From the NCBI GenBank assembly GCA_030765645.1, contig JAVCCE010000015.1, forward strand, positions 186,001 through 250,000: a stretch of 64,000 nt of DNA, given 5' to 3'. The position numbers were made by a program, and so were the translations under genes. A model generated the notes under the pieces. That model was not told the origin of the DNA and searched no databases. It saw only the letters and a program-made list of their open reading frames with translations. Origin of the DNA: Candidatus Hinthialibacter antarcticus (GTDB taxonomy: Bacteria; Hinthialibacterota; Hinthialibacteria; Hinthialibacterales; Hinthialibacteraceae). Positions 35,535 to 43,589 of the stretch are shown one piece after another; the stretch's first letter is position 1; every line of letters begins with the position of its first letter.

Positions 35535-37127
35535 TCACGCGCAAATCATTGCGCGTTGTTTACAAGAATTGCGCACCGCCGCTAACGCAGCAGGGAGCGC
35601 ATTGGAAATTTCGCCCGCCGCCAATGACTCCGCGCCGGATTCTTCAACGATAATGTCCGCTGCCAACCCATGCAGGTAAGCGCCGCAGGCCGCAGCATTT
35701 TGAGGCGCCAGTCCATTCGCTAACAAAGCGCCGATCATGCCCGCGAGAGTGTCGCCCATGCCGCCCGACGCCATCGCGGGATTGCCGGTGGGATTCACCA
35801 AATGCGGCTCGCCCGCCTTTGCGACAAGCGTCTTGGGGCCTTTGAGCGCGACCACCCCATTGCCGACAGCGAGTTTCTGTGCAGCGCCCCAACGGTCGGT
35901 TTGTACATCCGCAGTGGAACACTCCAACAGCCGCGCCGCTTCGCCGGGATGCGGCGTAATCACCCAGGGCGCAGCCCGCGCCTGGAGATCACTCAACGAA
36001 AGAGCGAACAGCCCGTCGCCGTCGATCAACAACGGTTGCTTGATTTCTCGACACGCCCGTTTCACCAACGCTTGCGTACTTTCGTCGCGTCCCAATCCAG
36101 GGCCAATCACCACCGCATCAAAGCGGGCAAAGTCAATTTGATCGAACGCCGTCTGCGAAAACGCGCCGCTGGCGGTTTCATCCACTGGCAAAGTCATCAT
36201 TTCCCAAACGCCGTTTGCATACAGCGGCAGCAAAGACGCCGGACACGCAGCCGTCACCAGCCCCGCGCCCATTTTGACCGCCGCCCTGGCGCACAACAGC
36301 GCCGCGCCAGTCATGCCGCGCGAACCCGCGATGGTCAACACATGGCCTTTAGAGCCTTTATGAGACGAACGCCCCGGTTGCAGCAGCCAATCATCAATTT
36401 GGCGAGGTTGCAGCAACTCCGCGCAAGATTCAGCGGCTTGCATCAAATCAAGCGGAAAACCGATATCGAGAACTTCGAGCGATTGATAATAATTCAGCCC
36501 CGGCGGCAAGACATGCCCCACCTTGGGCAAGCCCATGGTGTAGACCGCGTCAGCGTATACGGCGTCGCCTGCGACCGCGCCGCTGTCGGCGTCCACACCG
36601 GAACACACATCAACGGCGGCGACCCAACAGTGCTTCGCCCGCGCATTCATCGCCTGCACCGCCTTGGCGAACAAGCCGCGCGGCGCGCCAGACGCCCCCG
36701 TACCAAGCAGGGCGTCCACCCAGACTTGAGCGCGACAGGCCGTCTCAAGAAATGCGTCTAAATCGGCCTCAGTTTCACACTCATAAACGCAAACACCGCA
36801 TTCGAGGGCGCGTTGATATTCTTTTTGGGCGTCGCCCTTGAGAGCGGCGCCGCTTGCCAATAGCGCAACTTGAGGCGAATAGCCTTCTTTATGTAAAATT
36901 CGGGAAATGACGAACCCATCGCCGCCGTTGTTGCCGCGTCCGCACAAAATGGCAGAGTCGAATAATTGGCTGGTAGGAACAGACGCAAGAATGCGGCGGG
37001 CGACGCTTTCCCCCGCGCGGTTCATTAATTGTTGACCGGGCACACCGCGATCTTCGATTGAGATACGATCAATCTCAGCCATCGCGCGGCCAGTCACAAT
37101 GCGTAACGGATACGGGGCAAATACCAT
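35535..37127 (-). CDS. nnr: Bifunctional NAD(P)H-hydrate epimerase/dehydratase
   Basis: A 530-residue fusion. Residues 1-220 form the YjeF_N epimerase domain, with AILCGRGNNGGDGFVISRIL, ALLGTGASGAPRG and AVDVCSGVDADSGAVAGDAV. Residues about 235-510 form the ADP-dependent dehydratase domain, with SSHKGSKGHVLTIAGSRGMT, GAALLCARAAVKMGAGLVTA, AVVIGPGLGRDESTQ, PHPGEAARLL and NPTGNPAMASGGMGDTLAGM. The protein repairs damaged NADHX and NADPHX. In proteobacteria the fused gene often lies next to tsaE, but tsaE is not seen here. It starts the rny-ymdB-xse-isp-dxs run. Confidence 0.96.
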   Translation of the reverse strand: MVFAPYPLRIVTGRAMAEIDRISIEDRGVPGQQLMNRAGESVARRILASVPTSQLFDSAILCGRGNNGGDGFVISRILHKEGYSPQVALLASGAALKGDAQKEYQRALECGVCVYECETEADLDAFLETACRAQVWVDALLGTGASGAPRGLFAKAVQAMNARAKHCWVAAVDVCSGVDADSGAVAGDAVYADAVYTMGLPKVGHVLPPGLNYYQSLEVLDIGFPLDLMQAAESCAELLQPRQIDDWLLQPGRSSHKGSKGHVLTIAGSRGMTGAALLCARAAVKMGAGLVTAACPASLLPLYANGVWEMMTLPVDETASGAFSQTAFDQIDFARFDAVVIGPGLGRDESTQALVKRACREIKQPLLIDGDGLFALSLSDLQARAAPWVITPHPGEAARLLECSTADVQTDRWGAAQKLAVGNGVVALKGPKTLVAKAGEPHLVNPTGNPAMASGGMGDTLAGMIGALLANGLAPQNAAACGAYLHGLAADIIVEESGAESLAAGEISNALPAALAAVRNSCKQRAMICA

Positions 37128-37197
37128 TATCAGCTCATGGGCAAGAGCGATGTCCCACGGCTGAGAAAGAGAGCGTTACCTTAAACAAACAGGCTTC

Positions 37198-37533
37198 TTA
37201 TGTCGCGTTGTCGTCTTCAACGTCACGATAAAAGAAATCGTGAAGAAAGACCAAAAGCGCGACCACTAAAAAACCCTTCCATAAGGTATCGAAAAAGAAA
37301 TCGACGGCGATTTTCTCAAATTTTAAGTCATCGAGTCCGCTGTTGCCTAAAAACTTCATCGTCACGAATTTTTGCAAATATGCGAATGCAACAAAAAAGA
37401 TTGAGACGACGATGTAGTCATAAAAATAAAAACGCCGATGCACCACGCCCTTTTTCTCAACTTCTTGAGGACGCGCTACAGACGCTGGCGGCGGTGTTTC
37501 CGTCGTTTTTCGGCTTTTCTTTCCACGTGCCAT
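37198..37533 (-). CDS. Small membrane protein of unknown function, 111 aa
   Basis: A protein with a basic, Pro-rich N-terminus (MARGKKSRKTTETPPP), a first hydrophobic helix (YDYIVVSIFFVAFAYLQKFV) and a second (LWKGFLVVALLVFLHDFFY) near the C-terminus, ending in an acidic tail. Both ends are predicted cytoplasmic. I do not recognise a family. It is in the same direction as nnr, 70 bp upstream of it, and is separated from yqeK by 209 bp of AT-rich DNA that should hold its promoter. Codon use resembles its neighbours. Real coding is supported by the sensible topology, but no homology evidence is available. Confidence 0.6.
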   Translation of the reverse strand: MARGKKSRKTTETPPPASVARPQEVEKKGVVHRRFYFYDYIVVSIFFVAFAYLQKFVTMKFLGNSGLDDLKFEKIAVDFFFDTLWKGFLVVALLVFLHDFFYRDVEDDNAT

Positions 37534-37742
37534 TTTACAAAGCCCTTGTGTTTGTGTGTATTGTAAGTCCAGATAAATCTATTTGGGAAGGGCGGGAAGC
37601 CCTGATTCAATCGAACGAATACGTTTCACGCCTGCTCCCTAAAAACGTCTTACAAACCAAAAAGTCTCGGTCTCGTCATTTTTTACGTCAATTTTTGATA
37701 CAAACATAGAAATTCGGTGAATCAACTTTAAATTTAATATTT

Positions 37743-38333
37743 TTATAATTTTTGTAATGAATCTAGATATGTCTTGACTTCATAGGCGATTGGGTGAACC
37801 AGGCGCCCCTTGTCTTGAACCGACTTAATTTTTGAATCAGACACCAATCGTAAGCCAGCCAGCGGGTCTTTTCGAGTGGTTTCTAAATAGTCTTCGCGAA
37901 AATCAAAATACGAGCGCCCCGGTTCCAGATAATCCGACAGATACACGATCCAACCCAGCGGGGTCAAATTGGGGTGTCCGGTTGGATGATAGGCCACTGC
38001 CATCAAGACGCCATAGTCGCCAATATTAAATGTATTTTTCATCATCAGGGCGCCATGCGGCGCATGGGCTAAAGTCGGCAAGCGCATCAATTCCTTGCCG
38101 TAGACCACCCGTCCGTTGGTGGGCAGGGCCGCCCGCTGTTCTTTGTTGAGTTCTTTGGCGCAATCGTGAAAGAGCGCCGCCCAGGCCAAATGCGTACGGT
38201 CAATCTTAAATTGGCCCCATGCGTCCGCCAGGTCAAACGCGGTTTCCATCACGCCAAGGCAATGCTCATAGCGCTTTTCAGAAATACACGTTTTGAGATG
38301 GGCGACGGCGTCAGACGGTAATAAATCAATCAC
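37743..38333 (-). CDS. YqeK-like HD-domain hydrolase (Ap4A hydrolase family)
   Basis: A 196-residue HD protein. SEKRYEHCLGVMETAFDLAD supplies the first His (RYEHC). LAWAALFHDCAKELNKEQ is the HD motif. PTLAHAPHGALMMKN, AVAYHPTGHPNLTPLGWIVY and LSDYLEPGRSYFDFRE complete the conserved YqeK set. B. subtilis YqeK is a symmetrical diadenosine tetraphosphatase using iron; the same role is likely here. yqeK usually lies with nadD and rsfS. Here neither is adjacent; the upstream gene is a TPR lipoprotein whose stop is 11 bp before the YqeK start. Confidence 0.9.
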   Translation of the reverse strand: MIDLLPSDAVAHLKTCISEKRYEHCLGVMETAFDLADAWGQFKIDRTHLAWAALFHDCAKELNKEQRAALPTNGRVVYGKELMRLPTLAHAPHGALMMKNTFNIGDYGVLMAVAYHPTGHPNLTPLGWIVYLSDYLEPGRSYFDFREDYLETTRKDPLAGLRLVSDSKIKSVQDKGRLVHPIAYEVKTYLDSLQKL

Positions 38334-38344
38334 GGTGGCGGTTA

Positions 38345-40453
38345 CTACTCCAAACGGTGAATTTTGTCCAAGAGGGCTTGCTGAAAGTCCGGCGTAAACT
38401 CAAATGGATAATCAGGACCTGCGTCGAGCGCCTGTCGCCAGGCCTGCAATGCTTTTTCCGTCATTCCCTTTTTTGCGTACGCATCGCCCAAGTGATCGAG
38501 AATGATGGGATGGTCTTCTTCTATTTTGGCGGCGCGTTCGAGTTGGTCAATCGCTTCGTCATACTTTTCTAAACGAAAATAGGCCCAACCCAGACTATCG
38601 ATATAATTTCCGTTATTGGGCTGAATATGCAGCGCCTTTTCGATCAGCCCCAGCCCTTCTTCGACTTTCAGGCTGCGGTCGGCGAAGGTGTAGCCTAAAT
38701 AGTTATACGCCTCGGGGTCGCCAGGAAAGCGCTCGATGAGTTCGCGCATGACGGTTTCTACATCTCCCAGGCGGTCTTGTTTATCATAAACATACGCGAG
38801 TTGAAAGCTCGCCTGACGATGTTGAGATGACGAAATATCCAACAACGGCAAGGCTTTTAAGTACGCTTGCCCCGCCTCCGACCACTCCTCGCGGTCAGAA
38901 TGCGCCAGCCCCAGCCCCCGCCAGACCGACGGTTGATTGGGGAACGCCAAGGTCGCGCTCATCATGGCGCTGAGCAAGTCCGACGACAGATTTAAGCGCA
39001 GCAAGGCATGACGCAAATAAGAGCGATATTGAAATTGTTCCAACAAAAGCAGCACCCGGGTTTCATTCTCTGCAATCGTCGCCTGACGCAGTTGCTTAAT
39101 TAACGATGATAGATAGCCGCGCAATTCGTTGTCGTAACCCAAATAATTGGCAACCGCCGCTTGTGAGAACACCAGACGGACGGGTTCGGGATTTGACGCG
39201 GCGGCTTGGTTGAGAATTTCATACAGGCGGGGGAGCAACCCATGCGTCTCGAGCGTCTTAAATGAATTGCGATGAATCAGGTCTAGTAAAAATGAATTGA
39301 CATTGCGCTCGTTGGCTTGCGCCAGTGCGCGTTCAAATCCACTCAAAAAGCGCTGATAGGCCTCTTCGTTGCGGTCGGCGGTTTGCAAAATTTCGAGTTG
39401 AAGCCGATTGAGGCGATAGTCGGCGGGTTTTTGTTTGACGGCCGCTTCGGTCTGCTCGACGGCGGCGTCGGTATCGCCCATTTTGACGGCAATCAGCGCC
39501 AGATTGCGCGACGCATCCAGGTCGTCTGCGTCTAACTCTTTAATTCTCTTGTATTGAAACGACGCTTCGCGCCATGATTCACGCTGAAAATAGAGCAACC
39601 CCAGCAAGCGGCGGATGCGCAGTTCTTCATTGGCGCCGTCAACCAGATTCAACGCATTCAAAAACGCTTCAATGGCGGCGTCTGCGTTGCCGATCAGGCT
39701 GTTGAGTTCGCCAATCTTCACATGCGCGTCATAGTAGTCAGGCAAGAGTTCCGCAATGCGGTTATATTCGGTCAGCGCGTCCGGGAAGCGCCGAACCCGC
39801 GAATACAACAACGCGGCGCGGTAGCGATATTCCAGCTCGCGGGCGGGATCGAACTCAATCAGTTGGTGGTATAGTTTCGCCGAGTCATCAAAACGGCGGG
39901 CGCGTTCATACACGTTCGACAGTTCAAATAGCGCTTCGAGATCGCGGGGTGAATCCTGCAAAATGATCTGGTAATGTTCAATCGAACGCGCCCAATCTTT
40001 TTTTTCGGCGTAACTCAACGCCAAAACGCGATGTAAGTCGAGATCGTCCGGCGATTCGAGCAGCCGGGCTTCCGCCACATGGATGGCCTCATCGACTTTA
40101 CCGCTTTTCAGCAGGGCTTCGCCCGCGCGGGCGCCGAGGTAGTCTGATTTGGGTTGAAGTTCGCGGGCCTTGCTATAGGCTTCGCCAGCCTCCGCAAATT
40201 TATTTTTTTCTTCCAGCATTGCGGCTTCAAGCAGGGCCTCGTACAGTTTGCGGCGGTCATCGTAAGTAATCTGCGGCGCAGGAGTCACGGTCGGCTGCGG
40301 CGTAGGCGTCGCAGTCAATGTAGGCGCGGTGATTGGCGTCGTAGTTGGGTTTTCAATCTGTTGATTGGCGACTTCACGCTGAGATTCTTCAGGCGCGATA
40401 CAGCCCGTGATGAAAACGCATGCCAACGCTAGCCAAACAAATGAACGCATCAT
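38345..40453 (-). CDS. TPR-repeat lipoprotein
   Basis: A 702-residue protein with a type II signal sequence, MMRSFVWLALACVFITGC, and Cys at position 18 as the lipidation site. A Thr/Pro-rich linker of about 30 residues (TTPITAPTLTATPTPQPTVT) follows. The rest consists of ten or more tetratricopeptide repeats: for example ALLEAAMLEEKNKFAEAGEA, DLEALFELSNVYERARRFDD, DPEAYNYLGYTFADRSLK and YIDSLGWAYFRLEKYDEAID. TPR lipoproteins act as scaffolds in envelope assembly or secretion. It probably shares a transcript with yqeK. Specific partners cannot be inferred. A copy of the 77-bp palindrome lies about 120 bp upstream. Confidence 0.88.
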   Translation of the reverse strand: MMRSFVWLALACVFITGCIAPEESQREVANQQIENPTTTPITAPTLTATPTPQPTVTPAPQITYDDRRKLYEALLEAAMLEEKNKFAEAGEAYSKARELQPKSDYLGARAGEALLKSGKVDEAIHVAEARLLESPDDLDLHRVLALSYAEKKDWARSIEHYQIILQDSPRDLEALFELSNVYERARRFDDSAKLYHQLIEFDPARELEYRYRAALLYSRVRRFPDALTEYNRIAELLPDYYDAHVKIGELNSLIGNADAAIEAFLNALNLVDGANEELRIRRLLGLLYFQRESWREASFQYKRIKELDADDLDASRNLALIAVKMGDTDAAVEQTEAAVKQKPADYRLNRLQLEILQTADRNEEAYQRFLSGFERALAQANERNVNSFLLDLIHRNSFKTLETHGLLPRLYEILNQAAASNPEPVRLVFSQAAVANYLGYDNELRGYLSSLIKQLRQATIAENETRVLLLLEQFQYRSYLRHALLRLNLSSDLLSAMMSATLAFPNQPSVWRGLGLAHSDREEWSEAGQAYLKALPLLDISSSQHRQASFQLAYVYDKQDRLGDVETVMRELIERFPGDPEAYNYLGYTFADRSLKVEEGLGLIEKALHIQPNNGNYIDSLGWAYFRLEKYDEAIDQLERAAKIEEDHPIILDHLGDAYAKKGMTEKALQAWRQALDAGPDYPFEFTPDFQQALLDKIHRLE

Positions 40454-40575
40454 TAGATTCCTTCAAACCAAAAGCGACGTATCACTGTATTAAACGAACG
40501 CGCGTTTAAATTGTCTTGCTGGCGCCACCCAAATTAATTACCATTTTTTAACAATTTGACCGTTTGTTGCGAAAC

Positions 40576-40653
40576 GCATGGGTACAACTCTGCTCGCTTC
40601 AGTGCGGGCTTTCAGGCCCTGATGCACAGGCGCTCCCAGAATTGCACCCATGC
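40576..40653 (-). repeat. ~77-bp palindromic element, copy C
   Basis: On the plus strand it runs GCATGGGTACAACTCTG to TTGCACCCATGC, the reverse orientation of copies at 15137 and 55694. Both 17-base ends are present with one or two mismatches. The core GGGCTTTCAGGCCC forms the apical hairpin. It lies in the 295-bp gap between the TPR lipoprotein and the HIT gene; the rest of the gap shows nothing recognisable. Confidence 0.85.
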
Positions 40654-40748
40654 CAACGTTGGTTTATCTAAATGTGATATGCTTAATTCTCTATTCAAAA
40701 ACGATTGATAACGAGATGGCTTCTCGACAGATTGTATTCTCAACAATC

Positions 40749-41108
40749 TCAGCCGGGCGGCCAGCGCATAAAGCGCCCCGCCAACAAGTGGCAATGAAGA
40801 TGGTAGACCGTTTGTCCGCCATTATCGCCGGAATTGATCACCAGCCGATAGCCTTCGTCATAAACGCCGCGTTTTTTGGCGATGGCAGCCGCCGCCTGAT
40901 TGATCGCCTGCAGCAGATCGCCCTCATCGTCAGGGATATCCCCCACACGCGGAATATGTTTGCGGGGAATAATAAGAACGTGAAGCGGCGCCTGCGCGTT
41001 GATATCGTGAAAAGCGACGACGCGCTCGTCTTCATATTCGAACTCGGTTGGAATGTCCCCGGCCGCAATTTTACAAAAAATGCACTCCGGGTCATGGTCT
41101 TTCGTCAT
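40749..41108 (-). CDS. HIT-family nucleotide hydrolase (HinT-like)
   Basis: A 119-residue protein from ATG 41108, chosen because GGAGG lies about ten bases upstream and because it gives the usual N-terminus ECIFCKIAAGDIPTEFEYED. The frame is open for 18 further codons upstream, without a ribosome-binding site. HDINAQAPLHVLIIPRKHIP and the histidine triad YHLHCHLLAGR are intact. HinT proteins hydrolyse AMP-N linkages such as adenosine phosphoramidates. CxxC near the start may bind zinc, as in many homologues. It stands alone, divergent from the prepilin peptidase. Confidence 0.94.
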   Translation of the reverse strand: MTKDHDPECIFCKIAAGDIPTEFEYEDERVVAFHDINAQAPLHVLIIPRKHIPRVGDIPDDEGDLLQAINQAAAAIAKKRGVYDEGYRLVINSGDNGGQTVYHLHCHLLAGRFMRWPPG

Positions 41109-41352
41109 GAGTGAAATGACCTCCGGTTTTCCAAAAGGTTGATCGTAGGTAAATTCCGCCATACGAAGCCTGTACGCTTAAGAGATGGTACGACCAATCA
41201 TCTTGGCGACCTTCAATGAATCCGTCTAGTCCAAACGGTTCAGGTTAAAATTTATAACTGCATTGTTGGGGCGGGCAAATCCACGCATCTTTGTTGAAGC
41301 AGGTTCCCATTCTACAGTACAGCAATATTCGAGCGAGATGGGCTTCTGATTG

Positions 41353-42195
41353 ATGGACGGTTTTTTTCAAAATATTCCATTGGAATTTTTCGTGTTTTGC
41401 GCGGGCGTGTTTGGCGTAGCGGCGGGCAGTTTTTATCACGTCTGCGTGGTGCGCATTCCCGAAGATCAATCCATCGTCTCGCCCGGCTCGCACTGCCCGC
41501 AATGCGACACCCCGATTCATTGGTACAACAACGTCCCGGTGTTTTCTTACCTGCTGCTCGGCGGCGTATGTCCCAACTGCAAGCTGCGCATCCCGCCGCG
41601 TTATATCATTTTTGAATTGCTGTCGGCGCTGGTGTTCATGGGCGTGGTGTGGCGCTTCGGGGGGACCGCCGCGTCGCTCCCGACGGTATTTCTCTATTTA
41701 TTTCTCGTCTCTGACCTTCTGATTATCTCCGGCATTGATTGGGACCATCAATACATCCCCGACGAGCTGTCGATCCCGATGAGTTTTATCGCGCTGGCGA
41801 TAGGGGCCCTCGCGCAATGGACGGGCTGGTTCCCGATGGCGCTGGTGCAGACATTCCCTGACGCGCTGTTGGGGCTGGTGGTTGGCGGCGGCCTGATCTG
41901 GTCGATCCGCGCGATCGGCACCCTCATCTTTCAACAGGAAGCGATGGGCTTCGGCGACGTGAAGTTGATGGCGTTTCTGGGCGGATTTCTCGGCTGGCAA
42001 GAAGCGCTGTTGTGCATTTTTCTCGCTGCGTTTTTCGGTTCCATCGTCGGAATCAGCATGAAGCTGGCGGGCAAGTTAGAGAAATACGGCAAGATTCCCT
42101 TCGGGCCTTATCTGGCGCTGGGCGCGTATTGCTGTTTGTTGTTTGGACCCGAGATCATCGCGTGGTACACCAAACCGTTCACGATTTCGTTTTGA
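41353..42195 (+). CDS. Prepilin peptidase (type IV leader peptidase/N-methyltransferase)
   Basis: A 280-residue membrane protein. The N-terminal domain has FGVAAGSFYHVCVVRIP, then two zinc-type CxxC pairs, SHCPQCDTPIHWYNNVPVFS and CPNCKLRIPPRY, typical of enzymes with methyltransferase function. The catalytic aspartates of the GxGD-type protease are in SGIDWDHQYIPDEL and GFGDVKLMAFLGGFLGW. About eight helices are predicted. It should process the two pseudopilins in this window (21413 and 46342). No pilus or secretion operon is adjacent. The ATG at 41353 is used; a TTG codon directly before it is less likely. The 244 bp upstream, to the HIT gene, contain no recognisable element. Confidence 0.95.
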   Translation: MDGFFQNIPLEFFVFCAGVFGVAAGSFYHVCVVRIPEDQSIVSPGSHCPQCDTPIHWYNNVPVFSYLLLGGVCPNCKLRIPPRYIIFELLSALVFMGVVWRFGGTAASLPTVFLYLFLVSDLLIISGIDWDHQYIPDELSIPMSFIALAIGALAQWTGWFPMALVQTFPDALLGLVVGGGLIWSIRAIGTLIFQQEAMGFGDVKLMAFLGGFLGWQEALLCIFLAAFFGSIVGISMKLAGKLEKYGKIPFGPYLALGAYCCLLFGPEIIAWYTKPFTISF

Positions 42196-42222
42196 TTTTC
42201 CTTCCCCCCCCCCACCGATCCC

Positions 42223-42377
42223 AATGTCATTGACTTAAGACTTTTAGCCCCCCTTATTAAGGGGGGACGGCGCTGAAAGCGCCAGGGGGGGATATCAAAA
42301 CAGCACAAACAAAGCAATGCATTCAAGCAATATTTCAAGGGCTGCCGTCGCTACGCGACGCCTTGCCCTTGCCACCC
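42223..42377 (-). repeat. Composite GC-rich palindromic element, copy 2
   Basis: Begins with the same 17 bases, AATGTCATTGACTTAAG, as copy 1 at 14597 and continues as its reverse: GACTTTTAGCCCCCC, the CCCCCCTTATTAAGGGGGG hairpin, GGCGCTGAAAGCGCC, then a GCTACGCGACGCC hairpin and GCCACCC. The distal inverted repeat is lost. The copy lies just downstream of the prepilin peptidase, whose stop is 28 bp before it, and could also stop transcription. Confidence 0.75.
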
Positions 42378-42424
42378 AAAACCGTTCACTATTTCGTTTT
42401 AGGATTCACCTCAACGTATAGTGT

Positions 42425-42509
42425 GTGTCATTGCGAGCAAAGCGAAGCAATCTCGCTTTATTGATGGGTGAGATTGCCGTGTCGGCTTTTAGCCTCCTCG
42501 CAATGACAC
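42425..42509. repeat. TCATTGCGAG-type inverted-repeat element
   Basis: An 85-bp element with 13-bp perfect inverted ends, GTGTCATTGCGAG and CTCGCAATGACAC. An internal pair, GAAGCAATCTC and GAGATTGCC, lies inside. This sequence pattern is a widespread intergenic repeat in diverse bacteria and resembles MITE-like remnants. Together with the composite element it fills most of the 344-bp gap before the GH16 gene. Confidence 0.75.
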
Positions 42510-42539
42510 TGATGTATTTTTTATGAATTTGTTCGTACG

Positions 42540-43376
42540 CTATTCCGTTTTCTGATACACCCTCACATAGTCGACTTCATAGCGCGTGGGAAACGTCGTC
42601 TCTGATGGGTCGCCGCCGTTAGTCCCGCCGACGGCGAGATTTAACAATAAGTAATGCGGTTGGTGAAACGGGTTCTTCTTGGCGCTGTCTTGATTGACCG
42701 TCTTGGTCAGGTCAATTGTGTTTAGCAACTTGTCGTCGAGATAAATGTCGATACGTTCTTCGTCCCAATCCATGCGCCAGACGTGGAATTTTGACGCCCA
42801 CTCAGGATCGTTAAATTTCTCCATCGGCGTCTTGCTGTCGTCCCAAATTGCCTGCCAGCGGCGCCCGCTGGCCCAGCAGGCGTTGGCGAGAACCATGCCG
42901 CGATAGTATTCCATTATGTCGATCTCGCCGCAGGCCGGCCATTCGCCCGAAACGCCCAGCATCCAGATAGCGGGCCACAGCCCCGGCTCGGTTTCAAAGC
43001 GCGCGCGAACCTCAAAGCGCCCATACTGCCAGTCGTGTTTGCCGCGCGTCAGGACGCAGGCCGAAGTGTATTCAGCGTAGGGGCGGTTGCGCCGCCAGTC
43101 GCGGCTGTTTTCGTCATAGCGCGGGTTGGATTTACGCTCGCGGCGGCCTTCGATAACCAGCAAGCCGTCTTCGCAGCGGACGTTGTCTTGCTGATACCAT
43201 TGCAATTCATCGTTGCGTACAAACCCGCGCTCGTAGATCCAGTTCTCGGGATTGGGGGCGCCGTCCTGGTTAAATTCATCCGACCAGACCAGTTGGTAGC
43301 CCTCCGGCGCTTCTTGTGCGTGGGTGATTGTCGTGACGAATAATGCAATAAGAATGAGTAATGAAGTTCGGAACAT
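42540..43376 (-). CDS. Glycoside hydrolase family 16 (beta-glucanase-like), secreted
   Basis: A 278-residue protein from ATG 43376, chosen for the GGGGAA upstream and the signal peptide MFRTSLLILIALFVTTITHA that it yields. The GH16 jelly roll includes YQLVWSDEFNQDGAPNPENW, the strand GRFEVRARFETEPGLWPAIW and the catalytic loop ACGEIDIMEYY. There the two Glu residues flanking Asp are nucleophile and acid/base. HVWRMDWDEERIDIYLDD and HYLLLNLAVGGTNGGDP fit laminarinase-type members. Likely substrates are beta-1,3 or mixed-linked glucans, but agarase or carrageenase specificity cannot be excluded. The gene is flanked on both sides by palindromic repeats, which may mark it as an acquired cassette. 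Confidence 0.92.
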   Translation of the reverse strand: MFRTSLLILIALFVTTITHAQEAPEGYQLVWSDEFNQDGAPNPENWIYERGFVRNDELQWYQQDNVRCEDGLLVIEGRRERKSNPRYDENSRDWRRNRPYAEYTSACVLTRGKHDWQYGRFEVRARFETEPGLWPAIWMLGVSGEWPACGEIDIMEYYRGMVLANACWASGRRWQAIWDDSKTPMEKFNDPEWASKFHVWRMDWDEERIDIYLDDKLLNTIDLTKTVNQDSAKKNPFHQPHYLLLNLAVGGTNGGDPSETTFPTRYEVDYVRVYQKTE

Positions 43377-43423
43377 AATGGTTCCCCTTTGAGATGAATG
43401 CTTCCGTATCAGCATTGTTTGAT

Positions 43424-43579
43424 CCCCCCCCGGCGCTTCGCGCCACCCCCCTTAATAAAGGGGGCTCAAATTGCGCATCTCCATTTTTTGCAGGGCGGGC
43501 TGCTTGCGAGCACGCCCTTATCAAGAATTACGAAAAAAGCCGCCCCTCACCCCAGCCCTCTCCCAGAGGGCGAGGGGGA
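43424..43579. repeat. Cluster of three palindromic repeats upstream of GH16
   Basis: Between the GH16 gene and the M24 peptidase are three hairpins. At 43424-43467 is a relative of the composite element (GGCGCTTCGCGCC then CCCCCCTTAATAAAGGGGG). At 43493-43518 is a hairpin with ends GGGCG/CGCCC. At 43542-43579 is a CCTCACCCCAGCCCTCTCCC-type hairpin that recurs at 59999. No coding content is seen. Confidence 0.65.
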
Positions 43580-43589
43580 AAGCCGAAAA

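Noticed and set aside
35802-36761. Plus-strand open frame of 319 codons opposite nnr
   Set aside because: nnr on the other strand is complete with both domains; this translation is a GC-driven shadow rich in Arg and His.
42196-43589. CRISPR array, suggested by the several clustered repeats
   Set aside because: The repeats are different palindromic families, are not regularly spaced, lack unique spacers of constant length, and no cas gene is nearby.
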